From assembly GCF_049994355.1 (NCBI RefSeq), contig NZ_CP188257.1, positions 3,286,001 to 3,350,000 on the forward strand: a stretch of DNA of 64,000 nucleotides, written 5' to 3'. The notes under the pieces are model-generated. The model ran no database searches. It was not told where the DNA came from and worked only from the letters and a program-made list of their open reading frames with translations. This document shows positions 48,545-56,835 of this stretch, piece after piece. The number at the start of each line of letters is the position of its first letter. Positions within the stretch are counted from its first letter, which is position 1. Both the position numbers and the translations under genes were made by a program. Origin of the DNA: Angustibacter sp049994355. GTDB lineage: Bacteria > Actinomycetota > Actinomycetes > Actinomycetales > Angustibacteraceae.

Positions 48545-49822
48545 TCAGCTCCGCGGATAGGCCGGGAAGGCCTCGACCAACTCACGCACCTCGGCGCGAA
48601 CCTCACGGGCAACCGCGTGGTCGGGGTCGCCGTCCGTCTCCCGCACCGAACGCCCGATCAGCGCGGCGATCTGCGACATCTGCTCCTCGCCCATGCCCTG
48701 GGTGGTCACCGAGGGGCTGCCCACCCGGATGCCGGAGGCGATGCTCGGCGGCTGCGGGTCGTTCGGGATCGCGTTCTTGTTCAGCACGATGCCGGCCGCG
48801 TCGCAGCGCGCCTCGGCGTCCTTGCCGCTCACCCCGGTCTCGGCGAGGTCGAGCAGCGCCAGGTGCGTGTCCGTTCCGCCGGTCACCGGCCGCATGCCGT
48901 GCTCGCTCAGGCCCTTGGTCAGCGCCTGGGCGTTGGCGATGACCTGCCGCGCGTACGCCTGGTACTCCGGCGTCATGCACTCCTTGAGGTTGACCGCCTT
49001 GGCCGCCACCGCGTGCATCAGTGGACCGCCCTGCATCATCGGGAACACGGCCTTGTCGAGCTTGGCCGCGTGCTCGGACTTGCAGACCAGGGCCCCACCA
49101 CGCGGACCGCGCAGCACCTTGTGCGTGGTGAACGTGACGACGTCCGCGTACGGCACCGGGCTCGGGATCGCCTTGCCGGCCACCAGGCCGATGAAGTGCG
49201 CGGCGTCGACCATCAGGATCGCGCCGACCTCGTCGGCGATCTCGCGGAAGGCCTTGAAGTCGATCAGCCGCGGGATGGCCGAGCCGCCGCAGATGATCAT
49301 CTTCGGCTTGTGCTCGCGGGCCAGGTCGCGCGCCTGGTCGTAGTCGATGTCCTCGGTCTTGGCGTCCACGCCGTAGTGCACCGCGTTGAACCACTTGCCA
49401 CTGAACGAGACCTTGGTGCCGTGGGTCAGGTGGCCGCCGTGCGGCAGGCTCATCGCCAGCACGGTGTCGCCCGGCTGGCAGAACGCGCCGTAGGCGGCGA
49501 TGTTGGCGCTCGCGCCGGAGTGCGGCTGCAGGTTCGCGTGCTCGGCGCCGAACAGCTCCTTGGCGCGGGCGATGCCCAGCTCCTCGGCCTTGTCGACCTC
49601 GACGCAGCCACCGTAGTAGCGCCGGCCCGGGTAGCCCTCGGCGTACTTGTTGCTCAGCGTCGAGCCGAGCGCGGCGAGGACCGCAGGAGAGGTGAAGTTC
49701 TCGCTGGCGATCAGCTGCAGGCCGGATCGGAGCCGCTCGAGCTCGTCGACCACGACGGCCGCGATCTCGGGGTCCTGGGCGCTCAGGGCATCGAAATCCG
49801 GGCCCCAGTAGGTCTCGCTCAT
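48545..49822 (-). CDS. glyA: Serine hydroxymethyltransferase
   Basis: A 425-residue PLP enzyme that interconverts serine and glycine with tetrahydrofolate. The Schiff-base Lys is K235 in VVTFTTHKVLRGPRGG. Other landmarks are LIASENFTSPAV, NKYAEGYPGRRYYGGC, QPHSGASAN and GGTDTHLALLDL. The ATG has GGAG about 9 nt upstream, and a TAGAGT -10 candidate lies about 42 nt upstream. It sits between sua5 and wecA, as in Streptomyces-like gene orders. Confidence 0.97.
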   Translation of the reverse strand: MSETYWGPDFDALSAQDPEIAAVVVDELERLRSGLQLIASENFTSPAVLAALGSTLSNKYAEGYPGRRYYGGCVEVDKAEELGIARAKELFGAEHANLQPHSGASANIAAYGAFCQPGDTVLAMSLPHGGHLTHGTKVSFSGKWFNAVHYGVDAKTEDIDYDQARDLAREHKPKMIICGGSAIPRLIDFKAFREIADEVGAILMVDAAHFIGLVAGKAIPSPVPYADVVTFTTHKVLRGPRGGALVCKSEHAAKLDKAVFPMMQGGPLMHAVAAKAVNLKECMTPEYQAYARQVIANAQALTKGLSEHGMRPVTGGTDTHLALLDLAETGVSGKDAEARCDAAGIVLNKNAIPNDPQPPSIASGIRVGSPSVTTQGMGEEQMSQIAALIGRSVRETDGDPDHAVAREVRAEVRELVEAFPAYPRS

Positions 49823-49863
49823 GACGGGTGCTCCGCGGTCTGCTCGGGGACGGGCCGAGGCCC

Positions 49864-49869
49864 ACTCTA
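49864..49869 (-). promoter_or_regulatory. -10 candidate, glyA
   Basis: TAGAGT about 42 nt upstream of the glyA ATG, leaving a leader with GGAG. Confidence 0.45.
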
Positions 49870-49884
49870 TTGGGCCGACCGCCG

Positions 49885-50535
49885 CTAGTCCGACTCGACC
49901 TGCCCGGCCACCGCGCGCAACCTCTCCAGCGCGATCGGTCCCGCGCGAAGAACTCGGGGCACCGCTCCGGTGACGTCCACGATGGTGGACGCGACCCCGG
50001 ACGGGCTGGTCCCGCCGTCCAGGTACACGCTGACCGCCTCACCCAGCTGGGCGACCGCCTCGTCGACCGTGGTCGCCGCCGGCTCGCCGGTGCGGTTCGC
50101 GCTGGTCACGGCCATCGGGCCGGTCAGCTCGAGCACGGCCAGGGCCACCCGGTGCAGCGGCATCCGCAGGGCCACGGTGCCGTTGGTCTCGCCGAGGTCC
50201 CAGTCCAGCGACGGCACGGCCCGGCATACCAGGGTCAGCGGCCCGGGCCAGAACGCGGCGACCAGCTCGCGCGTCGCGTCGCTGACGTCGGTGGCCAGGC
50301 CGTCCAGGGTTCGCGGGTTCGGCACCAGGACGGGCGGCGGGACGTCGCGGCCGCGACCCTTCGCCGCCAGCACGGCGGCGACGGCGCGGCGGTCGAACGC
50401 GTCCGCGCCGACGCCGTACACGGTGTCGGTGGGCAGGACGACGACCTCGCCGCGCTGGACGGCGTCCGCGGCCAGCCTGGCCCCAGTGGTGCGCCCGGTG
50501 TCCGTGCGGGCATCGATGCGGTTCACGGGCGCCAT
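49885..50535 (-). CDS. tsaC: L-threonylcarbamoyladenylate synthase (Sua5/YrdC)
   Basis: A 216-residue YrdC-domain protein that makes threonylcarbamoyl-AMP for the t6A37 tRNA modification. Motifs are the N-terminal RGEVVVLPTDTVYGVGADAF with the KxR-type ATP/threonine site remnants, VLVPNPRTLDGLA, FWPGPLTLV, TVALRMPLH and VTSANRTGEPAATT. The C-terminal Sua5 linker domain is absent, as in TsaC. ATG at 50535 is preferred. The M. tuberculosis positional counterpart is Rv1301. A hairpin lies between prmC and this gene. Confidence 0.93.
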   Translation of the reverse strand: MAPVNRIDARTDTGRTTGARLAADAVQRGEVVVLPTDTVYGVGADAFDRRAVAAVLAAKGRGRDVPPPVLVPNPRTLDGLATDVSDATRELVAAFWPGPLTLVCRAVPSLDWDLGETNGTVALRMPLHRVALAVLELTGPMAVTSANRTGEPAATTVDEAVAQLGEAVSVYLDGGTSPSGVASTIVDVTGAVPRVLRAGPIALERLRAVAGQVESD

Positions 50536-50558
50536 CCTGGCACCACGTCCCGCGCACC

Positions 50559-50596
50559 GTGGCAACGGTGTTCGCCAGGGCGCACGCCGTTGCCAC
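50559..50596 (-). terminator. Hairpin between prmC and tsaC
   Basis: GTGGCAACGG (50559-50568) and CCGTTGCCAC (50587-50596) form a 10-bp stem with an 18-nt loop, 8 bp past the prmC stop. It could end the rpmE-prfA-prmC transcript or act as an operator for tsaC. Confidence 0.6.
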
Positions 50597-50603
50597 GTTC
50601 TGG

Positions 50604-51452
50604 TCAGGCGCGGCGGGCGCTCACGTAGCGAGGAGTGCCGGTCAGGTCTGTGTGCCCGGCCTCGTCCAACCACAGCCCGGACGCCGTCAGGGACCGCAGG
50701 AGGGCAGCTTGCTGGACGTCGGCGTGCTCCATGACGACCAGTCCGCCCGGCCGCAGCAGCCGGGCGGCCGCGGCCACGACGGCCCGCGGAACCTGCAGGC
50801 CGTCCGGCCCGAGCCCGTACAGCGCCACCGCGGGATCGTGGTCGCGGACCTCCGGGTCGACCGGCTCGGAGTCGGGCGGGATGTACGGCGGGTTGCTCAC
50901 CACGACGTCGACGGCGCCGTCCAGGTCACCGAACGCCTGCGCCGCGTCGCCGAGCCGCAGGTCAACGGCCGGCGCGAGGTCCTCGACATTGCGCGCAGCC
51001 CAGGCCAGGGCATGCTCGGACAGCTCGACCGCGTGGACCCGCGCGCCAGGCACCTCACGGGCCACGGCCACCGCGATGGCGCCGGACCCGGTGCACAGGT
51101 CGACCACCACCGGTGCCGGCAGCTCGCGGGCGAACGCGATCGCGGCGCCCGCCACCAGCTCGGTCTCGGGCCGCGGCACGAACACCCCAGGCCCGACCCG
51201 CAGCTGGACGTCGCGGAAGGGCGCCGTCCCGGTCAGGTGCTGCAGGGGTACCCGGCGGGCCCGCTCGTCGACGAGGTCGTCGAACACCACTGGCAGCACC
51301 ACGTCGTCCCCCCGAAGGGCCATGACGGCGACCTGCGGGCGCGGGCGTCCCAGGACGTGGCCGGCCAGCACCTCGGCGTCATGACGTGCACTGGGCACCC
51401 CGGCCTCGGCCAGCCGGGCGGTGGCCGCCCGCAACTGCTCGGTCAGGCTCAT
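50604..51452 (-). CDS. prmC: Release factor glutamine methyltransferase
   Basis: A 282-residue SAM-dependent methyltransferase that N5-methylates the Gln of the GGQ motif of release factors. The N-terminal helical domain reads ATARLAEAGVPSARHDAEVLA. The SAM motif is VVDLCTGSGAIAVAVA, and the catalytic NPPY is in VVVSNPPYIPPDSEPVDPEV. ATG at 51452 lies 22 bp after the stop of its substrate gene, prfA, in the usual arrangement. Confidence 0.95.
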   Translation of the reverse strand: MSLTEQLRAATARLAEAGVPSARHDAEVLAGHVLGRPRPQVAVMALRGDDVVLPVVFDDLVDERARRVPLQHLTGTAPFRDVQLRVGPGVFVPRPETELVAGAAIAFARELPAPVVVDLCTGSGAIAVAVAREVPGARVHAVELSEHALAWAARNVEDLAPAVDLRLGDAAQAFGDLDGAVDVVVSNPPYIPPDSEPVDPEVRDHDPAVALYGLGPDGLQVPRAVVAAAARLLRPGGLVVMEHADVQQAALLRSLTASGLWLDEAGHTDLTGTPRYVSARRA

Positions 51453-51474
51453 CCTGCCGCGCTCATCGGGTCGC

Positions 51475-52551
51475 TCACTCGGCCATCGCGGCGAGCTGGG
51501 CGGCCTCGTCGGCCTCCACGGCGGACTGCACCACCGCGTCCAGGTCGCCGTCCAGCACGGTGTCGAGGTTGTACGCCTTGAAGCCGGTCCGATGGTCGCT
51601 GATCCGGTTCTCCGGGAAGTTGTAGGTCCGGATCCGCTCCGAGCGGTCGACGGTGCGGACCTGGCTGCGCCGGGCCGCCGAGGCCTCGGCCTGCGCCTGC
51701 TCCTGGGCCAGTGCGTGCAGCCGGGCGCGCAGGATCCGCATCGCGCTCTCGCGGTTCTGCAGCTGGCTCTTCTCGTTCTGGCAGGACACCACCAGGCCGG
51801 TCGGCAGGTGCGTGATCCGCACCGCGGAGTCCGTCGTGTTGACGCTCTGCCCACCCGGCCCGCTGGAGCGGAACACGTCGACCCGGATGTCGTTCGGGCC
51901 GATCTCGAGCTCGACCTCCTCGTCCGGCTCGGGCATCACCAGCACGCCGGCCGCCGAGGTGTGGATGCGTCCCTGGGACTCGGTCACCGGCACCCGCTGC
52001 ACGCGGTGCACGCCACCCTCGTACTTCAGCCGCGACCACACGCCGTGCCCCGGCTCGGGCGTGCCACGCGCCTTGACCGCGACCGAGACGTCCTTGTAGC
52101 CGCCGAGGTCGGACTCGGTGGCCTCGAGCACCTGGGTGCTCCAGCCGGACCGCTCGGCGTAGCGCAGGTACATCCGCAGCAGGTCGCCGGCGAACAGCGC
52201 GGACTCCTCGCCGCCCTCACCGGCCTTGACCTCCAGGATCACGTCCCGGTCGTCGTCCGGGTCCCGCGGGACGAGCAGTCGGCGCAGGTGGTCGGCGGCG
52301 GCCTGCTCGGCCTCGACCAGGGACGGCAGCTCCTCGGCGAAGCCGGGGTCGTCGGCGGCCAGCTCGCGGGCGGCCTGGGCATCGTCCCGCGCGCCCACCC
52401 AGGCGGCGCGAGCGGCTACCAGCGGGGTCAGCTCGGCGTAGCGGCGGGCCAGCCGGCGGGCCAGCGCCTGGTCGGCGTGCACCGCCGGGTCCGCGAGCTG
52501 GCGCTCGAGGTCAGCGTGCTCGGCGACCAGCGCGTCGACGGCGTCCTGCAC
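51475..52551 (-). CDS. prfA: Peptide chain release factor 1
   Basis: A 358-residue RF1 that reads UAA and UAG stops. The GGQ motif is at 233-235 (SSGPGGQSVNTTDSAV). The stop-codon-reading PxT motif is PVT at 188-190 (RVPVTESQGRIHTSA), at the same numbering as E. coli RF1, which supports the GTG start at 52551 with GAGGAG upstream. Domain 1 (residues 1-100) is helical. It is followed by prmC and preceded by a hairpin after rpmE. Confidence 0.96.
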   Translation of the reverse strand: MQDAVDALVAEHADLERQLADPAVHADQALARRLARRYAELTPLVAARAAWVGARDDAQAARELAADDPGFAEELPSLVEAEQAAADHLRRLLVPRDPDDDRDVILEVKAGEGGEESALFAGDLLRMYLRYAERSGWSTQVLEATESDLGGYKDVSVAVKARGTPEPGHGVWSRLKYEGGVHRVQRVPVTESQGRIHTSAAGVLVMPEPDEEVELEIGPNDIRVDVFRSSGPGGQSVNTTDSAVRITHLPTGLVVSCQNEKSQLQNRESAMRILRARLHALAQEQAQAEASAARRSQVRTVDRSERIRTYNFPENRISDHRTGFKAYNLDTVLDGDLDAVVQSAVEADEAAQLAAMAE

Positions 52552-52623
52552 CTGGGGCTCCTCAGCTGGGCGAACGTGCCTGACCACGACCGGGATGGGG
52601 TCGCAGAGGCGGGGCGCAAAGCG

Positions 52624-52657
52624 ACGGTGCCGGCACCCTCGCGGGTACCGGCACCGT
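52624..52657 (-). terminator. Hairpin after rpmE
   Basis: ACGGTGCCGG (52624-52633) pairs with CCGGCACCGT (52648-52657), with further pairing possible in the loop. It lies 8 bp past the rpmE stop and before prfA, so it may partly terminate the rpmE message. Confidence 0.65.
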
Positions 52658-52664
52658 GGTGGAG

Positions 52665-52895
52665 CTACTTGGCCTCGGCCTTGGCGTCGTCCTTCTTGCC
52701 GTAGCGGGCCTGGAACCGGGCTACGCGACCGCCGGTGTCCATCAGCTTCTGCTTGCCCGTGTAGAACGGGTGGCACTGGCTGCAGACATCGGCGTGCATC
52801 TTGCCGGAAGACAGGGTGCTGCGCGTGGTGAACTCCGCGCCACAGGTGCACGTGACCTGCGTCTCGATGTACTCGGGGTGGATGTCCTTCTTCAC
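52665..52895 (-). CDS. rpmE: 50S ribosomal protein L31 (zinc-binding form)
   Basis: A 76-residue L31 of the C+ type with four Cys ligands: Cys16 and Cys18 in TCTCGAEF, Cys38 and Cys41 in CSQCHPFYTGKQK. The N-terminus MKKDIHPEYIETQVTC is typical. The GTG start has AAGGAG about 6 nt upstream. A promoter with an embedded palindrome lies about 75-105 bp upstream. In many actinobacteria rho is directly upstream; here 9 kb of other genes intervene. Confidence 0.97.
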   Translation of the reverse strand: MKKDIHPEYIETQVTCTCGAEFTTRSTLSSGKMHADVCSQCHPFYTGKQKLMDTGGRVARFQARYGKKDDAKAEAK

Positions 52896-52971
52896 GATGC
52901 TCCTTGGCGTTTACGGTCGCCGGGTCGCCCGAGGCGGGATGCGCGGGGGCGTGAGCCGGAACCAACGGTCC

Positions 52972-53000
52972 AGTGTGCCAGACCTGGCACGGGAGTCATA
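52972..53000 (-). promoter_or_regulatory. rpmE promoter with palindrome in the spacer
   Basis: TATGAC (-35, 53000-52995), a 17-bp spacer and CACACT (-10, 52977-52972). GTGCCAG-AC-CTGGCAC (52975-52990) is a perfect palindrome covering most of the spacer and part of the -10, a likely operator. Confidence 0.5.
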
Positions 53001-53027
53001 ACGCCCGCGCCAGGTCCGGCATTCCGG

Positions 53028-53684
53028 TCAGGGCACGAGCCGACCCAACGGGCCGGCCAGCGGACCGAACTGGCGAGTGGACATCGCCTGGATCCCCGCG
53101 GTGTGGTCGCCGTTGAACGGCGTCACCGTGGTCGGGCAGCCCGCGGCGGCAGCAGCGGCCGGCGAACCGAACCACAGCCCCAGGTGGAACATGTGCACCG
53201 GCGCGGACGCCGGGTTGCTGGCCGCGTCCGGGAACGTGCCACCGGAGTGCACGACGGGGGCCGCCGTGCTGCCCGGTGCCACCAGGAACGTCTCGCGGTT
53301 GAACCGCCCGACGTAGTGGCCGTGCCCGTCGCCGTTGGCGTCCGACTCCAGGTCGCCCTGGTACCAGGCGTCACCGAACGGTGCGTCCGGGACCTGGATG
53401 ACGAAGAGGTCGAACTCCTGGCTCGGCGGCAGGTGGTGGGCGGTGATGTCCATGACCTCCACCTGACCCTGCTGCTTGATCGTGACCTGGGCGGTCGCGC
53501 CGCGAAGGCAGTTGGCCGCGACCACGCCGGTCGAGCGCTGCAGTGCGAAGCCCAGGGTCTTGCCCTGCTGCTTGCCGGACTGGGCGGTCGGGTCCCCCGA
53601 CCCGCTCGCCGAGGCCGTGCCGGCCGCGAACCCGATGGCAGCGAGCGCCGTAAGGCCCGCAGTGAGTGCATGCGACTTTCGCAT
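53028..53684 (-). CDS. Secreted protein of unknown function
   Basis: A 218-residue protein with a clear signal peptide (MRKSHALTAGLTALAAIGFA, then AGTASA before the likely cleavage). The mature part is beta-rich with one Cys pair (VAANCLRGA near residue 59 and AAGCPTTV near 182) that could form a disulfide. The stretch PSQEFDLFVIQVPD then GDAWYQGDLESDANGDGHGHYVG resembles secreted actinobacterial proteins of unknown role; the Asp/Gly-rich DANGDGHG could bind Ca2+. A strong AAGGAG Shine-Dalgarno supports the ATG at 53684. It lies directly downstream of the LuxR-type regulator gene. Confidence 0.82.
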   Translation of the reverse strand: MRKSHALTAGLTALAAIGFAAGTASASGSGDPTAQSGKQQGKTLGFALQRSTGVVAANCLRGATAQVTIKQQGQVEVMDITAHHLPPSQEFDLFVIQVPDAPFGDAWYQGDLESDANGDGHGHYVGRFNRETFLVAPGSTAAPVVHSGGTFPDAASNPASAPVHMFHLGLWFGSPAAAAAAGCPTTVTPFNGDHTAGIQAMSTRQFGPLAGPLGRLVP

Positions 53685-53832
53685 GGGTGATCTCCTTCTT
53701 GGTGGAGCCGGCCGTCGCCCGCGATCGGGCCGAGCCGGTGTCCCCCCCGGTTGGCAAGACGGCCGCGATGACCGCCTCGTCGATCCTCGCCGCCGTCCTG
53801 GCACGGCCGCATCGGGGAAAACCCGCACACTC

Positions 53833-53858
53833 CCGGAGGGCGGGAGCGCCCGGTCCGG
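53833..53858 (-). terminator. Short hairpin after the LuxR-type regulator gene
   Basis: CCGGA plus GGGCG pair with CGCCC and TCCGG around a GGAG loop, just past the stop at 53860. The two-base bulge makes it a modest candidate. Confidence 0.45.
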
Positions 53859-53859
53859 G

Positions 53860-56775
53860 TCAGTCCGGTGGCGGCGCCAGCGCCGCCAGCCCGGCGCGGG
53901 AGGACAGCCCCAGCTTGGTGAAGATGTGCCCCAGGTGGCTCTCCACGGTCTTCTCGCTGACCACCAGCTCGGCCGCGATCTGCCGGTTGGTCTGACCGAG
54001 CGCCACGAGCGCGGCCACCTGGCGCTCGCGTGGCGACAGCACCGCGAGCGGACCGGCCGCCGGGTCGCCGGCCTCGGCGCGCTCGGCGGCGGCGCGCTCG
54101 GCGGCGGCGGTCGGCAGTCGCAGTCCCAGGCGGCGCAGCTCGAACCTGGCCTCGGCCAGCAGACGCCGTGCACCGCAGGTCGCGAACGTGGTCTGCGCCT
54201 CGTGCAGGACGGCGAGCGCAGCACCGCGCTCACCCGCCAGTGCGGCCGCCCGGCCCTGGACCAGCTGGGCCCTGGCCCGGTCGAGCTCGTAGCCGGCCCG
54301 GGCGAACAGCTCCGCCGCACGCTCGGCGTCAGTCGCCGCGGCCGCGCCGTCGCCCCGGGCCAGCAGCACCTCGGCCGACGCCAGCCGCGCGTTCGCAGCC
54401 GGTGCGGACAGCTCGACGGACGCGGCGCAGCGGGCCGATCGTGCTGCCAGGTCGGCCGCCAGCTCGTGCTGCCCTTCGAGGAGGGCTGCTCGGGTGGCCA
54501 CCTCCCACCAGTCGCAGCGCGACGCCGGGTCGAACGACTCCAGCTCGATGCCGCCGCCCGCGTCGAAGATCGCCTGCACGCAACCCTGCGGATGCCCGGC
54601 CGCCAGCCGAGCCTGGGCCAGCGTGGCGACCGCCACCGAGGCGAACCAGTTCTCCCGCCCTTGCGCGGCACGCACCGCCCGAGCGCCAAGGGTCCGCGCC
54701 CGCCGCAGGTCGCCGAGCCAGGTCGCCGCCCGGCACTGCATCGTCACGGTCATGGTCTCCAGCTCCGGGCTGGCCGTCGGTGCCGCCGCCTCGGCTGCCT
54801 CGTCGAACACCTCGGCGGCCTCGCCGAGCCGGCCCACCGTCTTCAATGCGCTGCCGTAGCCGATCAGCAGGTGAGCCAGCACGTGCTGGTGCGCGCCGCG
54901 CCGGGCGATGGTCAGGCACCGCTCCAGGTGCCGGATCGAGTCCGCGAGCCGCTCCAGGAAGAGCTCGGCCCAGCCCAGCCAGGTGCCGGCCTCCAGCGAC
55001 GCGGCGAGCTCGCTGTCGCTCAGCCCGTCCAACGCTGCGGCCGCCTTGGCGCACTCCTCGAGCCCCGACCGGACGTCTCCGCTGACCGCTGCGCCGAGGG
55101 CGATGACCCCGCCGGCGTAGGCCGCGAGCAGGTGATCGGACGTCGTCCCGAGCCGTCGCGCCCGCCGGGCGGCCAGCCGGGCCTCGGCGAAGGAGCCGCC
55201 CAGCAGTCGCGTCGTGGCCAGCTCCAGCTCGAGCTCGGCGCGGACCCTGGGACTGCCACGCCCGGTGGCGGCCAGCTCACGGGTGAGCATCGCCGCCGAC
55301 TCGGAGTTTCGGCCCATCAGGTGCTCCACCCGGGCCGCGATCCGGCTGGCCGCCGCTCGCCGCGAGTCGCCGACGGGCAGCAGGGCGAGCAGGTCGTGCA
55401 CGAGGTCGCGGGTGCGGTTCAGCTGTCCGACCGAGGTCAGCGCCTGGGCCCGGGCCAGCTGGACGCCGGCCGTGCCCCGCGATCCCCCGTCCGGCAGCAC
55501 CGCCAAAGCCCCTGCGTACCACTGCTCGGCGAGCCCCGGAGCCTGTCCGGCCACACCGTCCGCCGCGTCCAGCAGCAGCTCGGCCGCCGCCACGTCCCCC
55601 GGGCGGGCGGCCACCAGCACGTGCCGGGCTCGTTGGGCCGGGGTGGCACCGGTGCGCGCGAGCTGCACCGCGGCCCGCCGGTGGTGCTCGACCCGGGCGC
55701 TGCTGGACTGCGCGTCGTAGGCGACCCGGCGCACCAGGGAGTGCCGAAAGCACCACCGGCCGTCCACTGTCGGCTGGCACAGGTCGCGGTCACGCAGCGC
55801 GTCCAGCGCAGCCAGGACCTCGCCCACCGGGACGTCGGCGACCGCTCCGACCAGCTCGGCGGCGAACGGGTCGCCGACCACGGCCGCGGCCTCGACGACC
55901 TGGCGCTGGCAGGGGTCGCAGGCGTCGATCTCGGCCCGCAGAGCGGCGTGCACCGCCGCCGGCAGCCGCGACCCGTCGTCCGCCGTGGACGTCGGCTGCT
56001 GCTGGGCGTGGTGCAGCGCCAGCAGGTAGAAGGGGTTCCCGGCACTGGACTCCAGCAGCGAGCGACGTCGAGCCGCGGGCGTGTCCGGAAGCAGCAGCGC
56101 GACGTCGTCGTCGTCCAGCGGTCCCAGCTCGATGCGCTGCCGGGTGGCGGACGCCGTGCCCTCCACCCGCCCGGGCGGCAGCCCGTGCAGCGCGGCGACC
56201 CGGGGCTGCGGACGGTACCCGAGCAACACGGTGACGGCGGCGTGCGGCGGACGCCTGGACAGGCTGGCCAGCACGTCCACCGAGCCCTCGTCCGCCCAGT
56301 GCACGTCGTCCACCGCGAGCAGCACCGGACGGCTGGCGGCGAGGTCCGTGAGCACCTCACGCAGCAGCCGTCCCACCTCACGCGCACCCGGCTCGGCTCC
56401 GCCCTCCGGGTCGGCCAGGCCGATCGCGGCCAGCCGGCCGAGCTCGGGGCCGGCCCCGCCCCTCGACCCGCCGGCCGACTCGGGAACGACGCTCAGGTAG
56501 TGCTCGAACGGGTCGGCGACGGCGCCGAACAGCCGTCCGGCGTCTCGTTCGGCCGCACTGCTGTGCAGCACGGTCGCTCCCTGGACCGCTGCCGTGGCGC
56601 AGGTCTGGGCGATCAGCCTGGACTTGCCCAGGCCGGGCAGCCCCGACAGGTGGACCACCGACGGACGGCCGCGCCGGGCCTCGGCAAGGGCCCGCTCCAG
56701 GACCTGCGTCTCACCTCGCCGGCCGACCAGCGGCCGCGCCGCCGGGTCCACTCGTTCGTACGCCGCCCCACCCAC
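53860..56775 (-). CDS. LuxR-family ATPase regulator (LAL/MalT-like)
   Basis: A 971-residue regulator with an N-terminal AAA/STAND ATPase (Walker A GLPGLGKS at 45-52, Walker B VLLAVDDVHWADEGS) and a long TPR-like helical middle. The C-terminal LuxR helix-turn-helix reads LSPRERQVAALVALGQTNRQIAAELVVSEKTVESHLGHI, split here only for reading. LAL proteins activate operons for antibiotics, sugars or extracellular products when a ligand binds the central part. The GTG at 56775 starts 60 bp after the histidine kinase stop, so it may be read from the same operon or separately. Confidence 0.92.
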   Translation of the reverse strand: MGGAAYERVDPAARPLVGRRGETQVLERALAEARRGRPSVVHLSGLPGLGKSRLIAQTCATAAVQGATVLHSSAAERDAGRLFGAVADPFEHYLSVVPESAGGSRGGAGPELGRLAAIGLADPEGGAEPGAREVGRLLREVLTDLAASRPVLLAVDDVHWADEGSVDVLASLSRRPPHAAVTVLLGYRPQPRVAALHGLPPGRVEGTASATRQRIELGPLDDDDVALLLPDTPAARRRSLLESSAGNPFYLLALHHAQQQPTSTADDGSRLPAAVHAALRAEIDACDPCQRQVVEAAAVVGDPFAAELVGAVADVPVGEVLAALDALRDRDLCQPTVDGRWCFRHSLVRRVAYDAQSSSARVEHHRRAAVQLARTGATPAQRARHVLVAARPGDVAAAELLLDAADGVAGQAPGLAEQWYAGALAVLPDGGSRGTAGVQLARAQALTSVGQLNRTRDLVHDLLALLPVGDSRRAAASRIAARVEHLMGRNSESAAMLTRELAATGRGSPRVRAELELELATTRLLGGSFAEARLAARRARRLGTTSDHLLAAYAGGVIALGAAVSGDVRSGLEECAKAAAALDGLSDSELAASLEAGTWLGWAELFLERLADSIRHLERCLTIARRGAHQHVLAHLLIGYGSALKTVGRLGEAAEVFDEAAEAAAPTASPELETMTVTMQCRAATWLGDLRRARTLGARAVRAAQGRENWFASVAVATLAQARLAAGHPQGCVQAIFDAGGGIELESFDPASRCDWWEVATRAALLEGQHELAADLAARSARCAASVELSAPAANARLASAEVLLARGDGAAAATDAERAAELFARAGYELDRARAQLVQGRAAALAGERGAALAVLHEAQTTFATCGARRLLAEARFELRRLGLRLPTAAAERAAAERAEAGDPAAGPLAVLSPRERQVAALVALGQTNRQIAAELVVSEKTVESHLGHIFTKLGLSSRAGLAALAPPPD

Positions 56776-56835
56776 GCTCGTCAGGTCTACGCGAGTGGCG
56801 CCGGTCGCGCCAGCCCGTTTGTTTCGCGAGTCCGC

